DNA from: an uncultured Bacilli bacterium
GTDB lineage: Bacteria; Bacillota_I; Bacilli_A; RFN20; CAG-631
Direction of reading: 5' to 3'
Assembly: GCA_934215405.1 (NCBI GenBank)
Contig: CAKPZU010000010.1
Coordinates: 1-32,100, forward strand
Length of the DNA stretch: 32,100 bases
A program made the translations under genes and the position numbers. Every line of letters starts with the position of its first letter. Position 1 is the first letter of the stretch. Positions 18,044 to 26,278 of this stretch are shown here, one piece after another. Under the pieces are notes generated by a model. The model was not told the origin of the DNA, made no database searches, and worked only from the letters and a program-made list of their open reading frames with translations.

Positions 18044-20401
18044 ATGGGCAAGAAATTTAGATCTTTTTTAGCACTATCATTACTTATGTTAGGCTGTAAT
18101 GCTAAAAAGGTTGATGCTTTAGAAACAACATCAAATAATGATAAAGTTTCATTTGTTAATAATAGTAATTTTAATGTTAATGATAGCTTGATAACATCGA
18201 CTAATAATTCATCAGATACTTATGTATTAATAAGTAATGATAAAGCAAAATTAACTGATACCTTAGTAATTGAAGCTAAATTGAGTATTTCAAATACTAA
18301 TGAGGGCGGTTTTGTTTTTGGTGTTAGCGATAATAAAAATGTTTTAGAAAATGGCTATTATGAATTAACATATAATTCTTCTTATTTTTCATTAAATAGT
18401 TATGTTATTGGTGGACTTGGTACAAATAATCATAATTATAATTTTACAAGTAATGAAGATATTAATATTAAGCTAGTATTAACGTCAACAAGTAAGATTA
18501 TGCTTTATGCTAATGAAAAGCTAGTATATGATATTTTTGATTATCAATATCAAGGAGGTTATTTTGGCTTTATTAATAAAAAAGGAAAGGTTGATTTTGA
18601 AAATTATAATATTAAAATAAATCATGATGAAATGGCTCTTTCAAATATTGAAATACCAGAGCTTGATTTTATTTATATTCCATATCTTTATGGCTATGAT
18701 TATCCTTTAAGAGATTATAAGGAGGTAACTGTTAATGTTACACCAAAAGTTGGCTATGAGGTGACTATTAATAATGAAAAAACTAATAGTAAAAAAATAA
18801 ATTTAAACGAAAGCAATCAAATTGAAATTGTAGCTAGTAATGGGATAAATTCTACTACATATTTAGTTAATACTAGAATAGGCTATAATGATAGCTTTAG
18901 ACCATATTATCATAAAAGCCCAGAAACAGGCTTTTGTAACGATCCAAATGGTTTAGTATATGATGAAAAAACAGGATTATATCATATGTTTTATCAATAT
19001 ACGAAAACATTAAATAGTGATGTTAAGGGTAATAAGAATGTTGAAGGTGATGGCTCAAGCGATAAATTTGTAAGGTATTGGGCTCATTGTATTTCAAAGG
19101 ATTTAGTTAACTGGAAGGATATGCCTATAGCTTTAGCTCCTTATGATAAAGGAAATATATTTTCAGGAAGCTGTATTGTTGACACTAATAATGATTCAGG
19201 ATTTTTTAATGATAATGATAAGGAAGGCTCACGCTTAATTGCTTTTTATACATGGTATGGTGAAAATTGGCATCATCCAATTAGTGCTTCATATTCTACT
19301 GACTGGGGAGTAACTTGGACAAATTATGGAATGGTTTTTGATGGCTCAAACGATATTTATGGCGATTTTAGAGACCCAAAAATAATATGGTTTGAGGATG
19401 AAACATTAGCAAATGGTGGAACATGGATGATGATATTTGGTGGTTGGACACAAATCCATATTTTTACATCATCAAATCTAAAGGACTGGACTTTTAATTC
19501 AAAATGTAAAGGCTTTGATGGTGAAGAATTTATCGGTGAATGCCCTGATCTTGCTAAAGTAAAATGTGATGATGGAACATATAAATATGTCTTAACATTA
19601 GCCGGTGAATATTACATTATTGGTGATATGAAAAAAGATAAAGATAATAAATATTATTTTGAAGCTTTAACACCAGCTCAATTATTATATAATTCTAAAA
19701 TAATTGCTAATAAAACTTGGAATAAGGGTTGTCCATATGCGGGAGTTACTTTTAACCATGAGAAAAATAATAGAACAATTATGATGAGCTGGATGGTTGA
19801 TTATTTATCAGATTATGTTGATGATAAATATTGGAATGGTTATTTTACAATTCCAGTTGAATTTTCTATTTCTAAATTAAATAATATGTATGTTTTAAAG
19901 AAAAAGCCAATTGCTGAAATTGAATCATTACATCAAGAAAAACTAATTGAAAAAGAAAATTATGAATTAACTCCAAGTTCTGAAAATATTTTAAAGGATT
20001 TAAGTGGTATTTGTTTAGATGTTGATTTAAAATTTACTTTAAAGGGCGCTAGTAAGGTTACTTTAACTTTATTAAAGTCCAATACAGATTACTATAAAGT
20101 TATTTATGACACTAAAAATGCTACATTAACAATTGATTATAAATCAACTGGAGCTAATTGTCCTTGGGAGGATTTCAATCCTAGTGGAAAAATTAAAGCG
20201 TCATTATTACCTAATAATAATCAAATATCTATAAGAGTATTATTAGATAGACTTGGAATAGATGCTTTTGCTAATGATGGAATACATGCTTTTTATTCAT
20301 ATTTTTGGCAAAAGGGCGCTAGTGAGATGGAACTATCTGTTGAGGGAGGAAATATAATTATTGATAGCCTTTCTATTTATAAAATGGGAGGAATTAACTA
20401 A
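18044..20401 (+). CDS. Secreted GH32 fructan hydrolase (levanase/beta-fructosidase-like)
   Basis: A 785-residue exported enzyme that probably hydrolyses levan, inulin or sucrose-type beta-fructosides outside the cell. The signal peptide ends L-M-L-G-C (Cys18); the Met at -3 makes the lipobox imperfect, but lipidation is likely. Residues about 30-195 look like a LamG/CBM66-type beta-sandwich, followed by a small Ig-like domain (about 205-285). The GH32 catalytic domain starts near 290: NDPNG with nucleophile Asp300 (preceded by FC instead of WM), FSGSC, RDP (Arg443-Pro445) with the transition-state-stabilising Asp444, and ECPD with acid/base Glu499. A C-terminal beta-sandwich ends in the typical IIIDSLSIY. 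Catalytic residues are complete. Linkage preference cannot be read from sequence. Its stop overlaps the next gene by one base. Confidence 0.9.
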   Translation: MGKKFRSFLALSLLMLGCNAKKVDALETTSNNDKVSFVNNSNFNVNDSLITSTNNSSDTYVLISNDKAKLTDTLVIEAKLSISNTNEGGFVFGVSDNKNVLENGYYELTYNSSYFSLNSYVIGGLGTNNHNYNFTSNEDINIKLVLTSTSKIMLYANEKLVYDIFDYQYQGGYFGFINKKGKVDFENYNIKINHDEMALSNIEIPELDFIYIPYLYGYDYPLRDYKEVTVNVTPKVGYEVTINNEKTNSKKINLNESNQIEIVASNGINSTTYLVNTRIGYNDSFRPYYHKSPETGFCNDPNGLVYDEKTGLYHMFYQYTKTLNSDVKGNKNVEGDGSSDKFVRYWAHCISKDLVNWKDMPIALAPYDKGNIFSGSCIVDTNNDSGFFNDNDKEGSRLIAFYTWYGENWHHPISASYSTDWGVTWTNYGMVFDGSNDIYGDFRDPKIIWFEDETLANGGTWMMIFGGWTQIHIFTSSNLKDWTFNSKCKGFDGEEFIGECPDLAKVKCDDGTYKYVLTLAGEYYIIGDMKKDKDNKYYFEALTPAQLLYNSKIIANKTWNKGCPYAGVTFNHEKNNRTIMMSWMVDYLSDYVDDKYWNGYFTIPVEFSISKLNNMYVLKKKPIAEIESLHQEKLIEKENYELTPSSENILKDLSGICLDVDLKFTLKGASKVTLTLLKSNTDYYKVIYDTKNATLTIDYKSTGANCPWEDFNPSGKIKASLLPNNNQISIRVLLDRLGIDAFANDGIHAFYSYFWQKGASEMELSVEGGNIIIDSLSIYKMGGIN

Positions 20402-22029
20402 TGAAAAAAGTAAATTTATTATTAATAGCTTTATTTAGTGTTTCAATATTAGGTTGTAAAAATAATCAAAATAGTAATACTAATTCATCTGTTTCTTCTA
20501 TTGAAGAAATTAGCTCAAGTGAACAAGTAAAGGAATTAAGAACAATTAATATTACAAGCTATGAGCATGGAAGCATTAAAGCAAATAAAACTAAAGCCTA
20601 TGAAGGTGAAGAAATTGTATTAACTATTACTTGCGATGAAGGCTATGAATTATTAAGTGGTAACTTAAAATATAATGATACTATAATTAACGATAATAAG
20701 TTTATTATGATAGATGAAGATGTTACTATATTTGCAACATTTACTAAAATACCTTATACATACCCTAAAACTAATATGATAGTAAAAAGTAAGGTAAACG
20801 AAAAAGAAGCTATTGCTTATTATGAGGCTAAGTATATTTTAGCTGGAATTGAATTTAAAATGACTGTTTTTGATGATGAAATCATTGAAGATGGCTATGA
20901 TTTAACTAAAAGGGATAGTGTTGGTATACTTGTAAATAAAACCAATGAAACAAAGGGCTTAGCAAGTGGTGAAACTGTTAACTTTATTGGTACTAGTAAT
21001 GGATATTATGAAATATCAAGAGCTAAAAGTAGAACTTCATTTTCAGAAAATGGTGATTTTGAAATGAATATTGCTCCTGGAAATAATTTCTATACAAGTT
21101 CTTATAAAACAATCCTTGATGATAAAAATGCTTATGTTGTAACTGTATATTTCGGCTATGATTTATTAAATACTACATATGAGGAAGGCTATAAAAACCT
21201 TACAATGTGTCCTTATTTAACAAATGCTAATAGTGATGGAATAAATAATCAATATGGTCAAAATGGTTATGGTTATCATTGCTTTTATAAAAATGCCAAA
21301 ACATTTGCTTTAATTAACGATGATAATGCTTTTACAAAAAGGGCAACAGGAACAAATGAAGATATTTTAAATGAAGATTCACTACCTGATAATTACATTT
21401 TAGGTGCTAACTTTATAGGACCAGGCTGGTGGAATATGACATATGTTTGCTTAAATGAGGCTATATCACTTGAAAGCGTTGAATCTATTATTGTTCAAGT
21501 AAGATTTAATGAAGCAGTTGCTGGAGATTGGTTTAGACTTGGAGCTACAACAGATGATGGAACATTCTATGATGCATTTGGCAAGAGTAGTAGTGAAGAA
21601 TATAGCTATAGCGTTAGTGAAAATATTAAAGAAACTGCAGATTATAATTGGAAAACTGGGCAATGGGGTGGATGGGATCCATCTTGGGACAGCAAAATTG
21701 CTCCAACTTATTATGTTGAAGTGCCTCTTTATAATATGTTTGCTAGATTTAGTAATGAAGATGGAACTTCATTAAATGATGCTAAAAATAACAATAAAAA
21801 GCTTTCTAAGCTTGGTGTATATTTAACAGCTAATGCAAATTATAACCTTTCAGTGGGTAATACTTATGTTAGAAAAAATGGAAAGGTAAAGCAAATAAGC
21901 AATGCTATGAATTATTCAAGTACTAAAGAAGAAGGTAAGAATTATTGCTATGCCATAAAGCTTGATAGTGCTTTGCCACAACCAACAACCCTTGAACTAA
22001 AGGTATATTCAAAAAGAAACGATGCATAA
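20401..22029 (+). CDS. Lipoprotein of unknown function with InlB-type B-repeat domain
   Basis: A 542-residue lipoprotein with lipobox I-L-G-C (Cys19) and a Ser-rich linker. Residues about 48-118 match the divergent InlB B-repeat/'bacterial repeat' pattern: 'GSIKANKTKAYEGEEI', then a 'CDEGYEL' turn and a final 'DEDVTIFATF'. The remaining 420 residues contain Trp-rich segments (GPGWWNM, WKTGQWGGWDPSW) and look like beta-sandwich domains, possibly carbohydrate binding, but I do not recognise the family. One-base overlap with the GH32 gene (TAATG) means the two are coupled, so a role as the enzyme's substrate-binding partner is the natural inference. A terminator overlaps its stop codon. Confidence 0.7.
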   Translation: MKKVNLLLIALFSVSILGCKNNQNSNTNSSVSSIEEISSSEQVKELRTINITSYEHGSIKANKTKAYEGEEIVLTITCDEGYELLSGNLKYNDTIINDNKFIMIDEDVTIFATFTKIPYTYPKTNMIVKSKVNEKEAIAYYEAKYILAGIEFKMTVFDDEIIEDGYDLTKRDSVGILVNKTNETKGLASGETVNFIGTSNGYYEISRAKSRTSFSENGDFEMNIAPGNNFYTSSYKTILDDKNAYVVTVYFGYDLLNTTYEEGYKNLTMCPYLTNANSDGINNQYGQNGYGYHCFYKNAKTFALINDDNAFTKRATGTNEDILNEDSLPDNYILGANFIGPGWWNMTYVCLNEAISLESVESIIVQVRFNEAVAGDWFRLGATTDDGTFYDAFGKSSSEEYSYSVSENIKETADYNWKTGQWGGWDPSWDSKIAPTYYVEVPLYNMFARFSNEDGTSLNDAKNNNKKLSKLGVYLTANANYNLSVGNTYVRKNGKVKQISNAMNYSSTKEEGKNYCYAIKLDSALPQPTTLELKVYSKRNDA

Positions 22030-22041
22030 AGCATCGTTTTT
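22017..22041 (+). terminator. Intrinsic terminator overlapping the stop codon
   Basis: AAACGATGC (22017-22025) pairs perfectly with GCATCGTTT (22031-22039) around a 5-base loop, then continues in T. The TAA stop at 22027-22029 lies inside the loop, so transcription ends exactly at the end of the reading frame. Confidence 0.8.
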
Positions 22042-22077
22042 AATTAAACTAATTAAAAATAATGCTATATTCTTTAA

Positions 22078-22099
22078 TTTTAATATGTTAATATTAAAA
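22078..22099. repeat. Perfect 9-base inverted repeat upstream of the MFS gene
   Basis: TTTTAATAT and ATATTAAAA are separated by GTTA, 26 bases before the MFS start. It could be an operator. It contains only A/T within its arms, so chance formation in this genome is possible. Confidence 0.35.
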
Positions 22100-22125
22100 A
22101 GCAATTAAAAGGAATAGGATAGTAT

Positions 22126-23325
22126 ATGAAAAACAAGTATCAAAAGACAATTAATGCAAGCTTTGTTGGCTATATCGTTCAAGCAATAGTAAATACATTT
22201 GTACCATTACTATTTGTAACCTTTCAAAAGGATTATAATATTCCAATTGAAAAGATTACTTTATTAATAACAATAAATTATGTTTTGCAATTATTAATAG
22301 ATTTGGCTTCTACATTTTTAGTAGATAAAATTGGCTATCGTATTTGTGTGGTAACAGCTCATTTGTTTGCTTTTTTAGGCTTAATTAGCTTATCATTTTT
22401 ACCAGAATTATTTACTGATCCTTTTATAGGACTTGTAATATCTATATTACTTTATGCAGTTGGTGGTGGATTAATTGAGGTTGTAGTTAGTCCAATTGTT
22501 GAATCCTGCCCTAGTGATCATAAAGAAAAAACAATGAGTATACTTCACTCATTTTATTGTTGGGGATGTGTTATAGTCATAGTCCTTTCAGCTTTATTTT
22601 TCTTTATATTTGGAATAAATAATTGGAAAATATTAGCAATTTTTTGGTCTTTGATACCTCTTGTGAATGGAATTATCTTCTTATTTGTTCCTCTTTTAAA
22701 TGTTATTGAAGATGGCAAAAAGGGCTTAAGCATTAAAGAACTTTTTAAAAATAAAACATTTTTGTTTTTCTTTGTGGTTATTATTTGTGCTGGTGCAAGT
22801 GAAGCTGCTATTGCTCAATGGTCTTCAGCCTTTGTTGAAAGTAGTTTAAAGCTTAAAAAAGAAATTGGCGATTTAGTAGGACCTGCGATTTTTGGAGTAA
22901 TGATGGGTTCATGTAGGTTCTTTTTTGGAAAAGCAAATAAAAAATTGGATTTAAATAAAGCAATGATGATAAGTGGAATAATCTGTGTTATTTCTTACTT
23001 AACAATAGTTTTATTTAAAAATCCAATAATTTCTTTAATTGGTATGGCTTTTTCTGGAATAGGCGTTGCTTTATTATGGCCAGGATCCTATAGTTCAGCT
23101 TCAGCATCTATTAAAAGAGGTGGAAACGTTATGTTTGCTCTTTTAGCATTAGGTGGAGATATGGGTTGTATATTAGGTCCAACAATTGTTGGCTTTGTTT
23201 CAAGTTCATTTAATAACAATATGAAAATAGGCATTTTAGTTGCTACAATCTTTCCATTGATACTAGCTATATTAATGATAGTTAAAGCATTAAAAAAGAA
23301 AAAAGAAGAAATAAAGGAAATTTAA
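22126..23325 (+). CDS. MFS family transporter
   Basis: A 399-residue integral membrane protein with about 12 membrane segments and a central cytoplasmic loop near residues 195-210, the usual MFS 6+6 layout. The loop after segment 2 reads DLASTFLVDKIGYR, matching the MFS signature (D-x-x-G/K-R-type). A Gly-rich AVGGGLIEVVVSP segment is found in helix 4. The architecture resembles sugar transporters of the FucP/GlcP kind, but substrate is not determined. It follows the GH32 operon after a terminator, so uptake of released fructose or oligosaccharide is possible inference. AGGAT ends 5 bases before the ATG. Confidence 0.8.
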   Translation: MKNKYQKTINASFVGYIVQAIVNTFVPLLFVTFQKDYNIPIEKITLLITINYVLQLLIDLASTFLVDKIGYRICVVTAHLFAFLGLISLSFLPELFTDPFIGLVISILLYAVGGGLIEVVVSPIVESCPSDHKEKTMSILHSFYCWGCVIVIVLSALFFFIFGINNWKILAIFWSLIPLVNGIIFLFVPLLNVIEDGKKGLSIKELFKNKTFLFFFVVIICAGASEAAIAQWSSAFVESSLKLKKEIGDLVGPAIFGVMMGSCRFFFGKANKKLDLNKAMMISGIICVISYLTIVLFKNPIISLIGMAFSGIGVALLWPGSYSSASASIKRGGNVMFALLALGGDMGCILGPTIVGFVSSSFNNNMKIGILVATIFPLILAILMIVKALKKKKEEIKEI

Positions 23326-23330
23326 AAATA

Positions 23331-24197
23331 TTAAATTGATAATAAAACAACACCAATAGCCCCAAATAATACACCAAGTAGTTTCCACCATTGCATTTTT
23401 TCTTTAAACACAATAAAAGAAAAAATAGTAACAAAGGAAAGACCACCAACACCTAATACAGGATAAATAAGGCTTGGAGATAAAGAAGTAGTAGCTAGTA
23501 AAATAATAAATAAATTTAATAATGTATTAGAAAAACCTGCACAAGTTGGAATCCAACCGACTTGTTTTAATAATTGCTTTGAATTTGCTTTATCGCTTTT
23601 AAGGTATATAATTAGAAAAAATATTGTATTAATTACCATAGCAAAAAACATCATCATGCTTCCATGATTCCCTTCAAAATTAATCTGTTGAGTTTTTTGA
23701 ACAATTGAGCATCCAGCATTACCTAAAAAAGCAAGTGATACATAAAATAACCATTTAAAAGAGATAGATTTGTCTCTATGATCTTTAGAATACAAACAAA
23801 GGAATAATGATAGAGCAACAAACAATAAGCCAATAATTACAAGAATAGTTATACTAGAGCCCCAAAAAATAAACCCCCAAATGGCTGTTATGATAAGAGA
23901 AAAAGAAATAATAAGGGATGTTAGAGTTGCTGAACCATATTTTAATGCATATATAGTTCCTATAATTCCAAATATATAGCAGATTCCAAATACTAATGAA
24001 TAAATTAATACATTAGTATCAAATGAAAAATGAAAGGTGTAGATTAATCCCCAGCCAATATTTGCACTAATTGATAACAATAAATTATAAAGATAAATTT
24101 CATCTTTATCACTTTTAACTTTTCTATTGAAAAGCTTGCCAAATATATTAAATGTTGAGTTAAGTAATGTGGCTAAAATCAAATAAACATATGGCAT
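23331..24197 (-). CDS. DMT superfamily transporter (EamA-like)
   Basis: A 288-residue protein with about ten hydrophobic segments arranged as two five-helix halves, typical of EamA/drug-metabolite transporters. The second half ends with the common pattern 'SLIYPVLGVGG', 'FKEKMQWWKLLGVLFGAIGVVLL'-like; the GVxLGxxGVxL type helix is diagnostic. It is convergent with the MFS gene, only 5 bases apart, with no clear terminator between them. Its Shine-Dalgarno sequence (AAAGGAG on the minus strand) and an extended -10 promoter lie just upstream. Substrate unknown. Confidence 0.8.
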   Translation of the reverse strand: MPYVYLILATLLNSTFNIFGKLFNRKVKSDKDEIYLYNLLLSISANIGWGLIYTFHFSFDTNVLIYSLVFGICYIFGIIGTIYALKYGSATLTSLIISFSLIITAIWGFIFWGSSITILVIIGLLFVALSLFLCLYSKDHRDKSISFKWLFYVSLAFLGNAGCSIVQKTQQINFEGNHGSMMMFFAMVINTIFFLIIYLKSDKANSKQLLKQVGWIPTCAGFSNTLLNLFIILLATTSLSPSLIYPVLGVGGLSFVTIFSFIVFKEKMQWWKLLGVLFGAIGVVLLSI

Positions 24198-24250
24198 ATA
24201 ATAAATACTCCTTTAAAAGATTGAACAATACTATTATTAAACACTTAACA

Positions 24251-24259
24251 ATTATAACA
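24251..24259 (-). promoter_or_regulatory. Extended -10 promoter for the DMT gene
   Basis: On the minus strand this reads TGTTATAAT, identical to the extended -10 elements before the GH32 and DUF1538 genes, about 54 bases before the DMT start. The -35 region is weak. Confidence 0.6.
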
Positions 24260-24412
24260 AAACTAAATATAAATAAGTATTATTATTTTATAAATGAAGA
24301 ATTTTATAGCATAGTTATAATGTTTTATCTTTTTTTTGTGAATATAGCAAAAAGTTTGCTAGTTATGTAAAATCAGTATTCAACAAATATCGAAATATAT
24401 AGATCTCTTAAA

Positions 24413-24460
24413 TAGAATGTAACACGTGTTACAATTTATTTAAGCAAATGTTACATTCTA
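24413..24460. promoter_or_regulatory. Palindromic operator candidate with three TGTTACA half-sites
   Basis: TGTAACACGTGTTACA (24418-24433) is a perfect 16-base palindrome. A third half-site lies at 24449-24455, and the outer arms TAGAATGTAACA (24413-24424) and TGTTACATTCTA (24449-24460) are perfect 12-base reverse complements. The arrangement suits a dimeric DNA-binding protein with two overlapping modes of binding. It resembles GlnR/TnrA boxes (TGTNA...TNACA) but the spacing is one base short. The cognate regulator is unknown. Confidence 0.55.
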
Positions 24461-24469
24461 TATAATAGT

Positions 24470-24494
24470 AGCACTAGAAATAGTGCTTTTTCTT
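24470..24494 (+). terminator. Plus-strand terminator-like hairpin without an assigned gene
   Basis: AGCACTA (24470-24476) and TAGTGCT (24481-24487) pair perfectly around a GAAA tetraloop, followed by a T-run. No plus-strand gene lies upstream within 1.1 kb except the MFS gene, and the DMT gene in between is on the other strand. Confidence 0.6.
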
Positions 24495-24636
24495 ATATAT
24501 TTGAAAAATTAAAATATGCAAAATAATTAAATTTTCCAATTTCATTTACTTTTAAACTTTAAATTTTTAGAATAAAAGTTAGAAAGTAAAGCTAATTATA
24601 ATGACTAGGCAATTTTTGTATATCATTTTATATTTT

Positions 24637-24711
24637 TAAAAAGCATATGATTTACATATAAAAGTAATTGACAAATATTTTTATTTTGTAATTTTTTCCA
24701 TATGCTTTTTA
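24637..24711. repeat. 13-base inverted repeat next to the DUF1538 promoter
   Basis: TAAAAAGCATATG (24637-24649) and CATATGCTTTTTA (24699-24711) are perfect reverse complements 49 bases apart. The inner part holds a consensus TTGACA (24668-24673), and the right arm ends directly before the extended -10. It may be a paired operator or, as RNA, a hairpin ending in five U. Confidence 0.55.
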
Positions 24712-24720
24712 TGTTATAAT
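24712..24720 (+). promoter_or_regulatory. Extended -10 promoter for the DUF1538 operon
   Basis: TGTTATAAT lies 26 bases before the ATG at 24747, giving a very short leader with AGGTGAT as ribosome binding site. The perfect TTGACA upstream is 41 bases away and too far to be its -35. Confidence 0.65.
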
Positions 24721-24746
24721 TAAACAAATGGGTAGGTGATTTTAAA

Positions 24747-26267
24747 ATGAACAAACAGCTAATAATCAAAATAAAAGAAGCTTTATTTTCTGTATTACCT
24801 GTAGCATTAATTGTCATTTTAATTAATTTTACTCCTTTAGTTGATTTTTCAACAAAAGAGATAATATTATTTACAATTAGTGCATTATTTTTGATTTTAG
24901 GTATTGGATTATTCAATTTAGGAGCCGATTTAGCTATGACGCCAATGGGAGAACAAGTTGGAGCTGGCTTAACAAAATCTAGAAGTATAAAAATTTTATT
25001 AATCGTCTGTTTTGCTTTAGGAGTGTTTATAACGATAGCAGAACCAGATTTATCAGTTTTAGCTTCGCAAGTAAAAGGATTTATAAACGGAACATTATTA
25101 ATAGTAATGGTTGGGTTAGGTGTTGGATTGTTTTTAGTAATATCCGTTTTAAAAATAGTATTTAATCGTTCATTATCTAGTTTATTAATGTTTTTCTATA
25201 TGGTTTTATTTTCATTAGTATCATTAGTTGTTGTTAATGAAAATAGTGATTTTTTACCTTTAGCATTTGATAGTGGTGGTGTTACAACTGGTCCTATTAC
25301 TGTACCTTTTATTATGGCACTTGGCGTTGGTATTGCTTCAACTATTGGTGGAAGAAACTCTAATGAAAATAGCTTTGGTTTAGTGGCACTTTGCTCAATT
25401 GGACCAATTCTAGCAGTATTGATTTTAGGTGTTTCTTTAACTGGTGATATAAATTTACCAACTCCTGATTATTCACTATCTGATAACTTATTTAAAACAA
25501 TTCTATCAACAACATGGAGTGTTACAAAGGAAGTAACATTAGCTTTAGGGTTAGTAGTATTGTTCTTCTTTATAATTAATTTTATATTTTTAAAATTGCC
25601 AAAGAAAAAATTAATTCAAATTGTTATAGGCGTTTTATTTACTTATGTAGGATTAATAATATTTTTAACATCAGTAAGCGTTGGCTTTATGCCAATTGGT
25701 TACAAAATGGGAGCTGAACTTGCTAAAAATAATAATGTAATTACTATTATATTTGGCTTTGTATTAGGTTTAGTTGTAGTCCTTGCTGAGCCTGCAGTGC
25801 ACGTGTTAAATAAACAAGTTGAAGAAATAACAGATGGCATGATAAGTAAAAAATCTATGCTTATAGCTTTATCAGTAGGTGTTGGTATTTCAATTGGTTT
25901 ATCGATGATAAGAATTATATTTAAATTTTCTATAATGTATTATTTAATTCCAGGCTATATTATATCTTTAGGATTATCATTCTTTGTTCCAAAAGTATAT
26001 ACAGCAATTGCTTTTGATAGTGGTGGAGTTGCTAGTGGTCCATTAACATCAAGCTTTATACTACCATTTGCCATTGGAATATGTACAGCTTTAAATGGTA
26101 ATATTCTAAGTGATGCTTTTGGAATTGTAGCTATGGTTGCTATGACACCATTAATTACAATTCAATTATTAGGCTTTAAAGCAGTAGTAACTAAGTCTAT
26201 GAAGGAAAAGATTGCAATGAAGAAAATTTTACGTGCTGATGATGATCAAATCATCGACTTTATGTAG
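24747..26267 (+). CDS. DUF1538 integral membrane protein, duplicated (putative transporter)
   Basis: A 506-residue, strongly hydrophobic protein with about 12-14 membrane segments. It is an internal duplication: the motif AEPD/AEPA occurs at residues 98-101 and 347-350, and AFDSGGV occurs at 173-179 and 422-428, each followed by GP. GADLAMTPMG in the first half matches GYKMGAELAKN in the second. This is the two-copy DUF1538 layout. Repeated charged motifs inside membrane segments suggest an inverted- or parallel-repeat transporter, but no substrate is established as far as I know. The two genes that follow encode P-II-like proteins, which commonly regulate transporters (as GlnK does AmtB), so regulation of this protein by them is a reasonable inference. 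First gene of the operon. Confidence 0.85.
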   Translation: MNKQLIIKIKEALFSVLPVALIVILINFTPLVDFSTKEIILFTISALFLILGIGLFNLGADLAMTPMGEQVGAGLTKSRSIKILLIVCFALGVFITIAEPDLSVLASQVKGFINGTLLIVMVGLGVGLFLVISVLKIVFNRSLSSLLMFFYMVLFSLVSLVVVNENSDFLPLAFDSGGVTTGPITVPFIMALGVGIASTIGGRNSNENSFGLVALCSIGPILAVLILGVSLTGDINLPTPDYSLSDNLFKTILSTTWSVTKEVTLALGLVVLFFFIINFIFLKLPKKKLIQIVIGVLFTYVGLIIFLTSVSVGFMPIGYKMGAELAKNNNVITIIFGFVLGLVVVLAEPAVHVLNKQVEEITDGMISKKSMLIALSVGVGISIGLSMIRIIFKFSIMYYLIPGYIISLGLSFFVPKVYTAIAFDSGGVASGPLTSSFILPFAIGICTALNGNILSDAFGIVAMVAMTPLITIQLLGFKAVVTKSMKEKIAMKKILRADDDQIIDFM

Positions 26268-26278
26268 GAGGACTTTAT

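Larger units (their letters stand above)
24198..24746. other. Intergenic region (549 bases) rich in inverted repeats
   Basis: No convincing gene lies between the divergent DMT and DUF1538 genes. In order it holds: the DMT promoter, a 7-base hairpin (TAGCAAA/TTTGCTA, 24345-24361), a palindrome inside a longer inverted repeat (24413-24460), a terminator-like hairpin (24470-24494), a nested AT-rich hairpin (TTTACTTT 24545-24552 with AAAGTAAA 24583-24590, plus AACTTT/AAAGTT inside), and a 13-base inverted repeat (24637-24711) just before the DUF1538 promoter. A plus-strand TATAAT at 24316-24321 lacks a good -35. A short plus-strand RNA ending at the terminator is possible. Confidence 0.55.

Noticed and set aside
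24167..24370. 67-codon plus-strand open frame after the DMT start
   Set aside because: It begins inside the DMT gene on the opposite strand, crosses its promoter, lacks a ribosome site and has low-complexity Lys/Asn/Tyr content.
24418..24433. A classic GlnR/TnrA box
   Set aside because: The half-sites match the outer bases, but the spacer is six bases instead of seven, so only a resemblance is claimed.
24660..24720. A TTGACA/TATAAT promoter pair for the DUF1538 gene
   Set aside because: The two hexamers are 41 bases apart, more than twice the functional spacing.
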